Source: Dissophora ornata (taxonomy: Eukaryota > Mortierellomycota > Mortierellomycetes > Mortierellales > Mortierellaceae). Taken from it: 12,308 nt of DNA. Where the stretch lies: NCBI GenBank assembly GCA_025201705.1, contig MU617479.1:1-12308 (forward strand), given 5' to 3'. The notes beneath the pieces are model-generated. The model searched no databases. It had not been told where the DNA came from and worked only from the letters and a program-made list of their open reading frames with translations. Positions 1-9,117 of this stretch are shown here, one piece after another; within the stretch, counting starts at the first letter, position 1, and every line of letters begins with the position of its first letter. Both the position numbers and the translations under genes were made by a program.

Positions 1-879
1 TAGTTTCCGGGGAAGAAGCTCGTGAGCGCTGGTGCGCGGACTGCGCAGGACATGAAAGCGTCGTAGAAGACCTCAGTTTTCTTATTGCAGACCATGCTCT
101 CGTCGCCGAGGAACGACGTGCGCGAGGGTGGCTTCGATTGACATCCGGCATCTGTCTCGCAGACTACATTTCGTGTATAGAATACGGATGGCGATCAGTG
201 TCCTTGTGTTACGTCGTAAATCGGCGTTGGGTCCGCCAATGATCCGCGTAAAAAAAAAAAAAAAAAAAAAACTCACTGCTTTACTTACCATTGCAGTTGA
301 ATCCTCCAAATCCAGCGTCGCAGGTGGGGCAGCTCGAGTTCGAGGCAACCGTGGTTCGTTGTGAGGGATCGATCAAGGGTGATCCACAGGCAAGGAGACT
401 GCAGTCGTTGCCTCCAAAACCTGGCATGCATGTGCATATTTTGTTCTCGCACGCGCCATTATTCAAACAGCCCTGAATAAAATGGTTCACAAATGATAGA
501 ACGAGAAACGTACGGGGCAGTGAGAGAGAGAGGGAGAGAGAAGGGAGAGAGAAGGGAGAAAGGAGGGTGGGGAGAGAGACAGAGATATGAAGAGAAGGAG
601 GAAGGGGAAGGAGAGAAAGAAGGTCAGGTGCACGTTCATGGTTCTAACATTCACTCAATATCCATTTCCATGGTGTTGTACCTTTGGTGAGGTTGAACAA
701 TCATACTGAGGTTGACAGGTCTGTGTAGGCGTTGCAGTAGAGATGACAGTTGTAGTAACCGTTGTCGTGGTGATAGCCTGTGTGGTTGTAGGCGTTGTGA
801 GACTGGACTGTGCCGAGACTAGACTCGCCAGTGCCAGAGCCATGATTCCTCTGCACGCCAATGGTATACTCCAACGCAT
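1..879 (-). CDS. ADP1: ADP1-like ABC transporter, N-terminal part (partial)
   Basis: This is the 5' part of a minus-strand gene with exons 879-682, 472-289 and 163-1 (open at the window edge), giving 181 residues. The junctions are AAG/GTACAA..CAG and G/GTAAGT..TAG and keep one frame. Residues 1-23 form a signal peptide ending LVSA. Residues 25-53 are Thr/Ser-rich, probably O-glycosylated. Then come cysteine modules: an EGF pattern C68-x5-C74-x4-C79-x-C81-x8-C90, followed by a second group C114, C117, C126, C129 and C135 containing GFGGFNC and VCETDAGC. From memory, yeast Adp1, an ABCG-type membrane transporter, has the same order (GFAGDDCSLPLCGG, then GWGGINCDVCQ) between its signal peptide and its ATPase domain. 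The ABC domain itself lies outside the window, so transporter function is inferred from this N-terminal match. The substrate is unknown. The start at 879 has A at -3; an internal ATG at 843 would also leave a hydrophobic leader. Confidence 0.75.
250..271. repeat. 22-base poly(A) run in ADP1 intron 2
   Basis: There are 22 consecutive A residues on the plus strand, read as a U run in the ADP1 transcript. The run lies 17 bases after the GTAAGT donor at 288, far from the acceptor at 164, so it is not the usual acceptor-proximal pyrimidine tract. A homopolymer this long is prone to length polymorphism and sequencing error. Confidence 0.9.
522..632. repeat. Purine-rich GA low-complexity tract in ADP1 intron 1
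   Basis: About 105-110 bases are almost entirely A and G on the plus strand (GAGAGA and GGGAGA units), with only about four interruptions. The tract lies inside ADP1 intron 1 (681-473), so the transcript carries a long C/U-rich stretch. It is a microsatellite-like sequence with mirror symmetry of the kind that can form triplex DNA in vitro. Confidence 0.85.
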
Positions 880-1023
880 TATGTGTGTTGGTTGATAAAA
901 TTACAGTTGGACACAACAGAAAGGAGGCGTTTTGGTCTTGCGGTGCCCGGAGTGAGATAAGAGTTAAACAATCGAAACCAGCCTGAGTTCCAGGGCAATG
1001 AAATAGATGACGTATTCTAGAGG

Positions 1024-1081
1024 GAATGCGAATGGCGAGACGGAATGGCGAAAGGTGTTAATGTCACCACGAATGGCGAGA
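1024..1081. promoter_or_regulatory. Clustered GAATGGCGA direct repeats upstream of ADP1
   Basis: GAATGGCGARA occurs at 1030-1040, 1043-1053 and 1071-1081, with a one-base-shorter GAATGCGA at 1024-1031. The cluster is about 150-200 bp upstream of the ADP1 start codon at 879. Repeated short motifs at this distance suggest a transcription-factor site array; the factor is unknown. The ATGGCG core resembles YY1-type sites only loosely. Confidence 0.4.
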
Positions 1082-1892
1082 AAGTGAGGGTGAAGAATAC
1101 AGAGGAGGAAAGGGAAAGAGCAAGTCCGCACATGTACAGTAAAAGATGTAAAGGCTCAGTTGTCAAGCAGCTCGAGAAGCACGGACGAGAACCAGGCTAG
1201 ACCAAGGCTAGGCTGACGGACCCTGATCTTACAAAATGCGGAATAAAGAGCAAGATAAAAAAAAACAACATGCAGATGGGAAATATAGATGGGTTGCGCA
1301 TGTGGCTACGATATGTTGAATGTCCTAAAATTGTGGGCGAGTAGGAAGAATGGACCAAGGAGCCTGTCAGAGACTTCTCTCCCTGTCCCCCTCTTCTCTC
1401 CTGCAACCCGTCAGACCAGGCAGTATCCATCCTCATGGAAACACGGCTGGGCCGGAAAATCATTAGAAACCGCATGCTTCTGCTCTGCACCTTGTTGCCA
1501 AGCATTATCTACAACTTGCCGATCGCATGCCTTGAAAACACTCAGCGCCATCACTCCGGCCCACAATGCACATCACACGTCGCGGATCCTGAGAGAGGTA
1601 GATTAAAAAACAAATCACCCGACCAGCGTTCCTGGAGCCAAGGATTTCATCTGAGCGTCCCACTTGTCTCCCTTGTCGGATGGTCATCGCCTTGAACTAT
1701 CAGCCATCATTATGTTCGCGCTATTCCCAAAAACAGCCCATCGCAACATTTGTGGCCTGACAGATATTGCCCAGCCTTGGAAAATTTCTTCCCCCAAGTA
1801 GCGCAGCAGCTCCTATCTCGCATCACCAGGGAAAAACAGGAAACAGAAAAGAACAAGCGCCAAGTCCTTGGCGCTATTGGCTTTTGCAGAGG

Positions 1893-1919
1893 GCACATGT
1901 ACACGTGTGTGTGCGTGTG
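1893..1919. repeat. Alternating purine-pyrimidine (GT-rich) tract with E-box
   Basis: Twenty-seven bases alternate purine and pyrimidine without a break, mixing CA/TG steps with a (GT)n core. A CACGTG hexamer sits inside at 1902-1907, within the palindrome ACACGTGT. Such tracts are candidates for left-handed DNA under supercoiling. It lies in the ADP1/HEATR6 intergenic region. Confidence 0.6.
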
Positions 1920-2487
1920 AGAAGGAGGGAAGGAGCGGACGCAGCTAAAAGCCAAGTGCAACCAAAGAAATATTTCATTGCGTGAGCTTGATATCGTTGA
2001 CTGACCGACGGCCCCTTTTGAAATTAACTGCCTGCTCCGATCGATGCCCGAAAGATGACGAAGAGGGTTCTCATGAACTTTGTGAGTGAAAGACGGTAGA
2101 TGCGCACTTTGCTTCTGCTGTAGCGAAGCACAACAGCAACGGCTTTTTTGCGCCACCCCTCCATCTACATTTGCCCCATTGGCTGCTCTCGAGTGGGATG
2201 ACCCCTTGCTCTGTCTTTTGTTTATTTGTTGACGAGGCCACGGCATGCTTTGGCGCGATAAAGAATCAAGTCGTCTGTAGTCGTCAGCTATGTTGAGCGG
2301 CAGCCGTGGCCGATGTCGCACAGGATTGCGCTTGGACAATTTTTTTTTGGTACACTGTGGATAAAAGATGGCGGGAACCTCGTAGTCTATGCGTGCGGGT
2401 CTTCTGCTGATGATACAAATTGAAGGGTTGGTACAAATAAGTGTCTGGATGTTGTACAAATGATAGAAACTCGACTAGCCTACACGT

Positions 2488-5400
2488 CTATGGATTTGCA
2501 GATGCTTGCAACGTTGGTGGCGGTGGCGACTCTACGACCTCTGGACGACTAGCCACGATCCTCTGCCTCAGCGCTGGGTCCATTTCCAAATCTAGACTCG
2601 CCACTCCACCAGTCAACTGCAGCAAATGATCCAAGCACCTCAGAATCTTCATCTCTAGTTGGCCCCGATACTGGAACTCTCCAAACTCGTGCTCTCCTTG
2701 CTCCTCGTTCAGATTCTGCACAGCGGCCATCAAAACCTGGACCATCTTGCGCATCATGACTTGATCTCCGTACTTGGCGCGAGTCTCGGGGACCAAGAGG
2801 GCTGCACACGCATTAATCCGGACCTTGAAATTCTTGCTGTGTTGGATGGCTTGGAGAAGCGCGCCGTAGACATCCCGGGTCCAGGAGACCATGTCAGAGT
2901 CAAGTGCATAGCTCGTTCCAGCAGTAGACCCAATAGGAAAGTGTGAATTCAGCAGCACGTTTTGCATGGCGTAACAGGCATTCCAGCGGCCCTGTTTTGA
3001 TATCATGTCGGGATGAGATTGATTAGTCCAAAAACGTCGTCGCGTCTTGACCGCTAGACAAAAACAATTCCAGGTCAAAGAACAGGGCGGTTACCTTGAG
3101 GGAACCATGTTCCATATGCTTGATTAACGCATAGACAGCATCTTTGACTAAGCTATGTCTCTCTCTCTCTAAAATGCCTTCGAACGTCACTCGCAAAAGT
3201 CCCCCGATCGCACGAATACCATTCGACTTCAACTTCTCATGATCTCGACATATTAACAAAGCAGTCTTCATGACTTTGGTCCAAAGAGCGAGCGTCAGGA
3301 CCTCATCGAGTACTTGTTCCTGGCCCCCAGTTTTGAGCAGTACTAATGCGTCGCACATATTTCCTACTGCCCAGCTGGCTCGCACTCGGACGTTCATGTT
3401 TGGATCCTGGCAGAGATCTAGGACAGTGCTCGCCATGTCGATGACGTGTGTGCTGTCTTCACGAAGGGACGGGAATAGGATAAAGACACCGATGGCACGA
3501 CATGCCGCAGCTCTCGCGGTTGCGTGCTCATCGATCGCGGTGCCGAGTACCAGAGACATGATCAACATCTCTAGGCGATTCTGGAAACTCAAGATGCGTG
3601 TCAGATTGATTTGCTTTGGCCTGTTTTTGTTTAGCTTGCAATGAAGGCTCTGCTTCGCCAAGGTCTGTGCGGAACTTGCAATATAACATACCGGCAAACC
3701 ATTAAATGCATCAAAAGATAAATGCGAGATGCAGTCGCATCCAAGCGCCTTGATGGTTGGGCTTTCTTCGCCAAAGGCCTTCAGAATGTGTCTTTCCATG
3801 ACATCCTTCCACCATTCCGCAGTCTATGATCAAGAGATTCGCAGTTCAGAATATGCGCGTACAAATCAAACATTGACGGTGTACAACCGTGAGATTTCTC
3901 GTACCAGGGGATCTGATGCACTAGCACCTGACTTGGAATACTCCTCCAAAAACAGAAGGCCCGCAGAGCGTAAACGAATGTCCTCTAAGTTTTGTTCGCT
4001 TCCCAGAGCTTCATCGAGTCGAAGCCATACTGTCCTGATCGCATCGAAATGAAATTGAGCAACTGCGCGCAAGGTATTCCATGCCTCAAGACGGACGACC
4101 ATAGGCACTTCCAGGCTCTCGACAAGGCCCAAAAGTCGCGATAGAAACTCCGGTGTTGTATCATCCGATGCTGTCGTTGGCCCTGAAAGGATGTTCTCAC
4201 GTACATCTGATTGTGCCGATGTGTTGCTCAGCAGTGATGTCAAAAAGAAAAGTGAGGCCGATTGAAGTGCCGCCTCTGTTTTTTTTAAAAAATAAAAGAC
4301 GAGTACTGTTAGCCTGGGTCACAAATTAACCCCCCTATGAGTAACTTCTGGTTTAACAAGCAATGCTCACCATTAGAATCCAAAAATCTCTTCGTGGACC
4401 TTAGTAACAAAAGGCACAGCCCTGGCCTCATCTTCTCGTACGAGCAATTCGCTACGATGGATGAGCAACACTTGATCATTTGGATTACTACGCTCTGATC
4501 CACCGAGCTATCTACGTTGTCCATAGCCAAAGCCATGCCTACATGCAGACCCCTCACCATCACTCCAACTCTTTCTGACAGAGCAAGCAAGCCGGTCTGA
4601 CTTTTTGTTCCAGACTGGCCTGTATTTTCTTCTGACATTGCCAAATATAGCTTCGAGCTCTCCAAAATGTTTCCAAGAACAACACATGCAGCAGAACGCA
4701 CATTCAAGATCGGGTCAGATCCGATCAGTCCAATAAGCGAGGGCGCCTTGTACGTCCCTGCCGTCATAGGCATAGAGCTGGAATTTGTCAAAAACTTTGG
4801 CCAGTGCGGCTGCAACTGCTTGGGCGCTGCTCTTGCCAAAGCCTGTAGACATAGCAGAGCGTTCAGTCGGACTTTGCCATCGTGCTGTATCCTTTGTGCC
4901 TGATGAACCCCGCACTCAGAGTCAGAGTATTCCGAGTCCGAGGATTGCATGTTTCTATATGACATGTACGATGGTTCTAAGAGATCTAACCCTTGCGTCG
5001 TGTTGCTAGAAGCTCCTGTAGATTTGGTAAAGGGTATAATATTTGCAGAAGTGGAGTACGACGAGCGCTGGATGATCCTAATGTTGACACCACTGGAGGA
5101 CGTAGAAGAAATAGGCTGGCTGGCCCAGCTCTCAGAGGTGAAGAACATAAATCGACAAATAACGCTCATAAGAGGCGGTATCGACCGCACTGAAATATTC
5201 TTGTCCTCCTGTAGTAAAAAGTGCAAGGTCCTCAGTGCGGAACTAATGAGCTGGAAATACAGAAGCATAGGAGTATCTTGAGCAACTACGACTTCCATGC
5301 AGAGTTTTAGGACGTGGAAAAGTTATAATCCTCTACCACTTCAATACCTTCCGTTCTGATCCACGATCCCTGCGCCTCGTTGTGGTTGAGGTTCCCGACG

Positions 5401-6489
5401 TCGAGCTGGATTCGTAGTGGGATGTTGCTGTGAGGTTGGAATAAAGGACTTCGTACATCCGTTCATGGAGAGTCGAGAATAACGACCCTGTCTTATGCAC
5501 CATGTTCGCCATGCAGTTCAGTGCCATGCGCCGCAGCTCAGACTGCTCCAGTTGCTTTGTATTGTCACTGGCCGTCACAATGATCTGGAGTAGATCCTGC
5601 TGAGACTATACGAGAGGATGAATGTCAGCCAAATGTTGCACAGAGCAAGGCTTATGTCCATGTCGAGGGACTCAGAGACCCTATATCTACTTACACCTTT
5701 CACGTGGATCCCATTTTCAAACAATACTGCGCTTAGTGCACGAAGAATATCGACTTTTCTGCGCTCGGTGGACTCAGCAGCGGAACTACTGAGATTAGCA
5801 TTATTGGGTGTATTGTCCGAGTTCTGCTTTCCCTTCAATCCATCCAGTTTGTATGCTGCTGTAAAGAATGCACACAGCTCCTCTATGATACCCCAATGTG
5901 AGGGATTCGGTGCTGGTGCCTAAATTTTTTTAACCGCAACGGGAGGTTAGGGAGGGTGCATAGCAATGGATGTTCTTGCCAGGCAATGCAGTATGACAGC
6001 TCGTTTCGCTACCTTTACCAGGTCCTGGTTGAATAAAGCAAACGCAACTTTTGACATTAGATCCACGTCTTCCATCAACTCAACTGATAGTGTCTGGCAT
6101 GCGAGAGTCAGCTTTTCCTGTGCCGTCTATTCAATTGATGGAGTGGAGCGTGGAAGTCAGTAAGGAGCAACCTCCAGAGACCATCTCAAGTCGTCTCTCC
6201 TGGGTTGAGCTTTATCGCGACTTGCCTGCGAGAACTCTTGGACATTTCCTGGCTCCCTAGCCTTATCTGATCCGAGGCTCTTTGCCTGCCCCAACATCTG
6301 GATCAACTCGTCCCTGACGGCGACTGTGTCCCTGAGTGTTGGCTGCAGAGTGTCACACTTTTGAGTGATAGACTCTTTGGACTGCCTGGGCCCTGGCTGT
6401 CGTCTCGAGGAGTCGTCCATACCCGCCCTCCGCTGCGACGATGGGCCTCCGTGGTGCCTGTGATGGCGTTGCCGTGATGCACTCGCCAT
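2488..6489 (-). CDS. HEATR6: HEATR6-like HEAT-repeat protein
   Basis: Complete minus-strand gene. Exons: 6489-6226, 6093-6013, 5919-5695, 5605-5348, 5250-4371, 4275-3905, 3823-3692, 3580-3095 and 2991-2488 (TAG), joining in one frame to about 1066 residues; human HEATR6 is about 1180. The start ATG sits in ACCATGG. Matches to human HEATR6 recalled from memory run in order: an acidic serine cluster SSDSEYSDSE (about 379-388) followed by KVRLNALLCL, the exon 6 stretch VRLEAWNTL, FNGLPNRLEMLIMSLVLG across the exon 7/8 junction, CRAIGVFILFPSLRED, then RWNACYAM and NFKVRINACAAL near the C-terminus. The protein should be an alpha-solenoid scaffold; its molecular role is not established in any organism I know of. 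Uncertain points: intron 1 appears to use a GC donor (6225); a GT donor at 6171 would add 18 residues. Intron 2 has two in-frame donors (6018 and 6012). The N-terminal roughly 115 residues are poorly conserved. Confidence 0.9.
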
Positions 6490-6745
6490 GGTGTAGTGTT
6501 CTGATGCAAAACAAAAGGTGGCAGCAGGGGCCACCAAACATTGTGATCAAATTGTGGGCACAAGGCAATCAATGACAAGCCACACAGCGAACGAAACTCT
6601 CGCTGCAGGGACACCTCCATGGAGCGAACAGAGATCACTTTATCACCTTACTTGCTCATTCAGCTCGAATCACTACAAAGGAATCGTCTCGACGGACGTG
6701 TTGCTGTACCTATTTTCATTGGCCTTGACTTGACTTGGAGGACCG
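6490..6745. promoter_or_regulatory. Divergent promoter between HEATR6 and the C-type cyclin
   Basis: Only 256 bp separate the HEATR6 start (minus) from the cyclin start (plus), so both promoters and leaders share this space. Visible elements are two perfect 6-bp inverted repeats: GGTGGC/GCCACC at 6517-6535 (7-base spacer) and CAGCGA/TCGCTG at 6585-6605 (9-base spacer). A direct repeat AGCGAAC occurs at 6586-6592 and 6623-6629. I see no clear TATA box. Which elements serve which gene cannot be told from sequence. Confidence 0.7.
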
Positions 6746-8636
6746 ATGTACTCGCCTAGTCGCCCGACCTCAGCCAGCCCAAGCACGCCCTCCTCTGGGC
6801 TATCACACGGACACAATCTTTCACAGAAGCTGCAGCTGCAGCAACCACAGGGACAACTGCAAGCACCAGGACTAGTACAATCACACGCACAGAAAGTACA
6901 ACCACAAGCGCCTATTTCAATTTCTATTTCGGCCATGCCAGAGCCTTCCAGGCAGCATTTAACCCAGCCTGTAGAAGTTCAGCAGCAGCCACCGCCAGCA
7001 CCAACACCCGTGCCTGTGCTGAACTCTATCAAACGTGTCTCACGGACGTACTACAGCAAACAGGACCAGGCCACCATCTATGCCGCTCGCCACCCTGGCA
7101 TCAGCTTGCACCGACAGACAGACGTGAGAAGAGAGTCTTGTGAAGTCATTGCAGCTATTGGAAAGCGGATCGGATTGTAAGAGATTTTTTCAGCAGCATT
7201 ATTTGGCAGAGTCAAAGGAGTGAGATGCGTGAGTAATCCCGATTGAACTCACCATTTTCGTTCATGTTTTGTAGCCCTCAGCACACAGTCAGCACGGCCC
7301 AACTTTTGCTACATCGGTTTTTCATGTTCAACTCTGTGGCGGATACAGGAAACGAGGTATGAACGACGAACAGGATCAATCTATTGTAGGACCGAGAATT
7401 TGAGCGCAACGCCGTACTGAAATCCAAATATCTGAACTAGGTGGTAATGGCGTGTCTGTTTGTGTCGTCCAAGGTCGAGGATACAATCAAGAAACTCAAG
7501 GATATCATGATGGCAACCTATCACTATCGGCATCCTGAAGTGACAGACTGGGACCCTGAAAGCAAAGTAAGCCAGCCGTGGAACGCTTGCAGTGGACGTT
7601 TAGATCGTGAATATATAGTATCTCCAACAGCTCGTTCTCACACTGTGCTCTATTATTTCCCTACTTGGCAAACGTTGAAGGAAGGAGAGGAGCAACGAAA
7701 GCGGGTTCTTTCGTACGAGAAAATGGTTCTGGAATCTATCTGCTTCGATTTTCGCATTATTCATCCCTATAAATATGTGATCAAGTTTGTCAAGGTCATG
7801 CAAGGTATAATAATATCCATGGCGCTTTCAGATGCGCAAAAACGCCGTTTCGCATCTTTTGCAAAAGACCGAGATTCACATTGCAGACTCCTTTTGTTGG
7901 GCTTTTAGGATCTCAACAGTTGGCGGAACGGGCTTGGGGAATTGCTCGGGACAGGTAAAGCCATTATCATGGCGGCCATTATTTGTTTATTTTCATGTGG
8001 GGCAGAACGTCTAATGATGTGCTTTTATTTCTTCGCCTTGGGATTCGTAGCTACAAGATTGGAGTTTGTTTAGAGTATCCTCCTCATGCAATAGCAACTG
8101 GCTCGATATATTTGGCTTCGAAATTGATTGGCGAGTCATTCCCGGATCTAGTTCGAGGGGAGCCGTGGATGAAATCCTTTCGGACACGGTCCATTGATGT
8201 TGAAGGTATAGACATGTGTAGAGTCTACTTTGATCCGCAGAGCTGCAGAGCTGGCTTTATTGTCTGCCCCATCTGACATGCCCCCCTATCGATGATATCA
8301 GACTTTAGTCACCAGATGCTCGACCTCCTTTCGATAGGGAGCTCGGACGAACAGAGACAGCTGTACGATAGGATCCACATCACTTTGAATGACGCTCGGC
8401 AGTTGGACATGGAGCACCAGCAACCAAAGCTCAAGAAGGCTCGGATAGACTTTGACAGGCCCATGGGCGTACAAGCTGGTGAGTCGATGGGATACAGACT
8501 GCTTTGATGGGTGCAATGCTGAGTCCATGAGACGCGTGCTAACATAGCTGTTGTTGTTGCTGTTGGATGTGTAGAGTTGGAGAGGATACAGGATGGTGGC
8601 GCATCGAACCCGACGGTGCGGTACAGCCAGTCGTAA
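6746..8636 (+). CDS. CTK2: C-type cyclin, Ctk2/cyclin K family
   Basis: Exons 6746-7176, 7275-7356, 7441-7566, 7681-7804, 7909-7954, 8051-8205, 8302-8478 and 8575-8636 (TAA) join in frame to 400 residues. Residues 1 to about 95 are a Pro/Gln/Ser-rich leader. The first cyclin box follows, with LLLHRFFMFNS, then MACLFVSSKVEDTIKKLKDI (from about 174), the signature seen in cyclin K, T, L and Ctk2. The second fold holds RKRVLSYEKMVLESICFDF, HPYKYVIKFV, LAERAWGIARDS and EYPPHAIATGSIYLASKL. The tail includes a basic KKARIDFDRP. Such cyclins activate a CDK that phosphorylates the RNA polymerase II C-terminal domain (CTDK-I, or CDK12 with cyclin K). VEDTIKK favours Ctk2, but cyclin K or Pch1 remain possible; the cyclin call itself is secure. 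Intron 3 (7567-7680) is 114 bases with no in-frame stop. Intron 4 has two unused upstream AGs. The start context (CCG before ATG) is mediocre. Confidence 0.88.
7831..7856 (+). other. Hairpin in cyclin intron 4 beside a decoy acceptor
   Basis: GATGCG (7831-7836) pairs with CGCATC (7851-7856), and an inner AAAC/GTTT stem closes a GCC loop, leaving a three-base bulge on the 5' side. The G of an unused CAG (7829-7831) is the first base of the stem. A second unused CAG ends at 7886. The acceptor that keeps the cyclin frame is TAG ending at 7908. Confidence 0.5.
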
Positions 8637-9117
8637 GGATAGAAGCGAGGCACATGGACGATAATAAATCGCGTGGCACGGGAACAAGTGATATTTGTTT
8701 GTGTTTGTAGATGGGGCATGGGCATCGGCCAAGCCAGCGCGCGCCTGTGTCTCCTTGTGATGTGTGTGAAATGTATTCCTGGCCCCTTACTTTCTTTCAG
8801 GACTTTGGACTTTGGCACTTCTGCGGTCAAGTAAAAAAAGAAAAGGAAAACGCGCCCTTGCATTCCATCCCTTTCTTCTTTCTTCCTTCCCATCCCCTCA
8901 TCATCATTCATCCAAGTTTTACCCAACTTGCTCTCCGAGTCTCGCTCTCTGTGTTGTATAGTTCATACATCCAACGCCTTCGCTTGTGTATTTCGGGACC
9001 CTTTCTGCTGTCCCACATCCATCTCGGCTTATTCATCCCCCGGGCTGTTCATTATACACAAAATAGTACCTGCATATCCTACACATAATTCCCAGTCGGA
9101 CGATATCCAACGACTCG
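8637..9117. other. Intergenic region: cyclin 3' end and NAM8-like promoter/leader
   Basis: No gene is supported here. The left end holds the cyclin poly(A) signal. From about 8869 to 8960 the plus strand is pyrimidine-rich (runs of TTTCTTC and CCTTCC), typical of fungal promoter or leader sequence. An ACGCGCC hexamer-like site lies at 8850-8856 and a TATA-like ATTATACAC near 9051-9059. The minus-strand open frame over 8926-8309 starts at TTG, overlaps cyclin exon 7 and is not credible as a gene. Confidence 0.6.
8663..8709 (+). terminator. Poly(A) signal with GT-rich downstream element, cyclin gene
   Basis: AATAAA at 8663-8668 lies 27 bases after the cyclin stop codon. A T/GT-rich stretch at about 8690-8709 (TATTTGTTTGTGTTTG) follows at the spacing of a cleavage downstream element. 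Cleavage would be expected between them, giving a very short 3' UTR. Confidence 0.6.

Larger units (their letters stand above)
880..2487. other. Intergenic region: ADP1 upstream and HEATR6 3' flank
   Basis: These 1.6 kb lie between the ADP1 start and the HEATR6 stop, both on the minus strand. I found no protein family, tRNA or transposon. The longest open frame (minus, 2459-1710, about 249 codons) begins at TTG rather than ATG and reads as low-complexity, Cys/His/Ser-rich sequence without a recognisable domain. The region contains the GAATGGCGA repeats (1024-1081), an alternating purine-pyrimidine tract (1893-1919) and one minus-strand AATAAA (complement of 2221-2226) that could serve as a distal HEATR6 polyadenylation signal about 265 bases past its stop. 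Confidence 0.6.

Noticed and set aside
128..364. Plus-strand open frame with a lysine run
   Set aside because: It is produced by reading the A22 run antisense to ADP1 exons and intron 2.
1197..1606. Overlapping open frames of about 100 codons on both strands
   Set aside because: Chance-length frames with no domain, no homology I recognise and no splice-supported extension.
1710..2459. Minus-strand open frame of about 249 codons downstream of HEATR6
   Set aside because: It begins at TTG rather than ATG, is in a different frame from HEATR6, has no recognisable domain, and includes residues derived from the GT-rich tract. An open frame this long is somewhat unlikely by chance, so transcript data could revive it.
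2407..2480. TGATGA resembling a snoRNA C box
   Set aside because: No D box (CTGA) or terminal stem follows at a suitable distance.
8309..8926. Minus-strand open frame of 205 codons
   Set aside because: It starts at TTG, is antisense to cyclin exon 7 and the following intergenic region, and has low-complexity composition.
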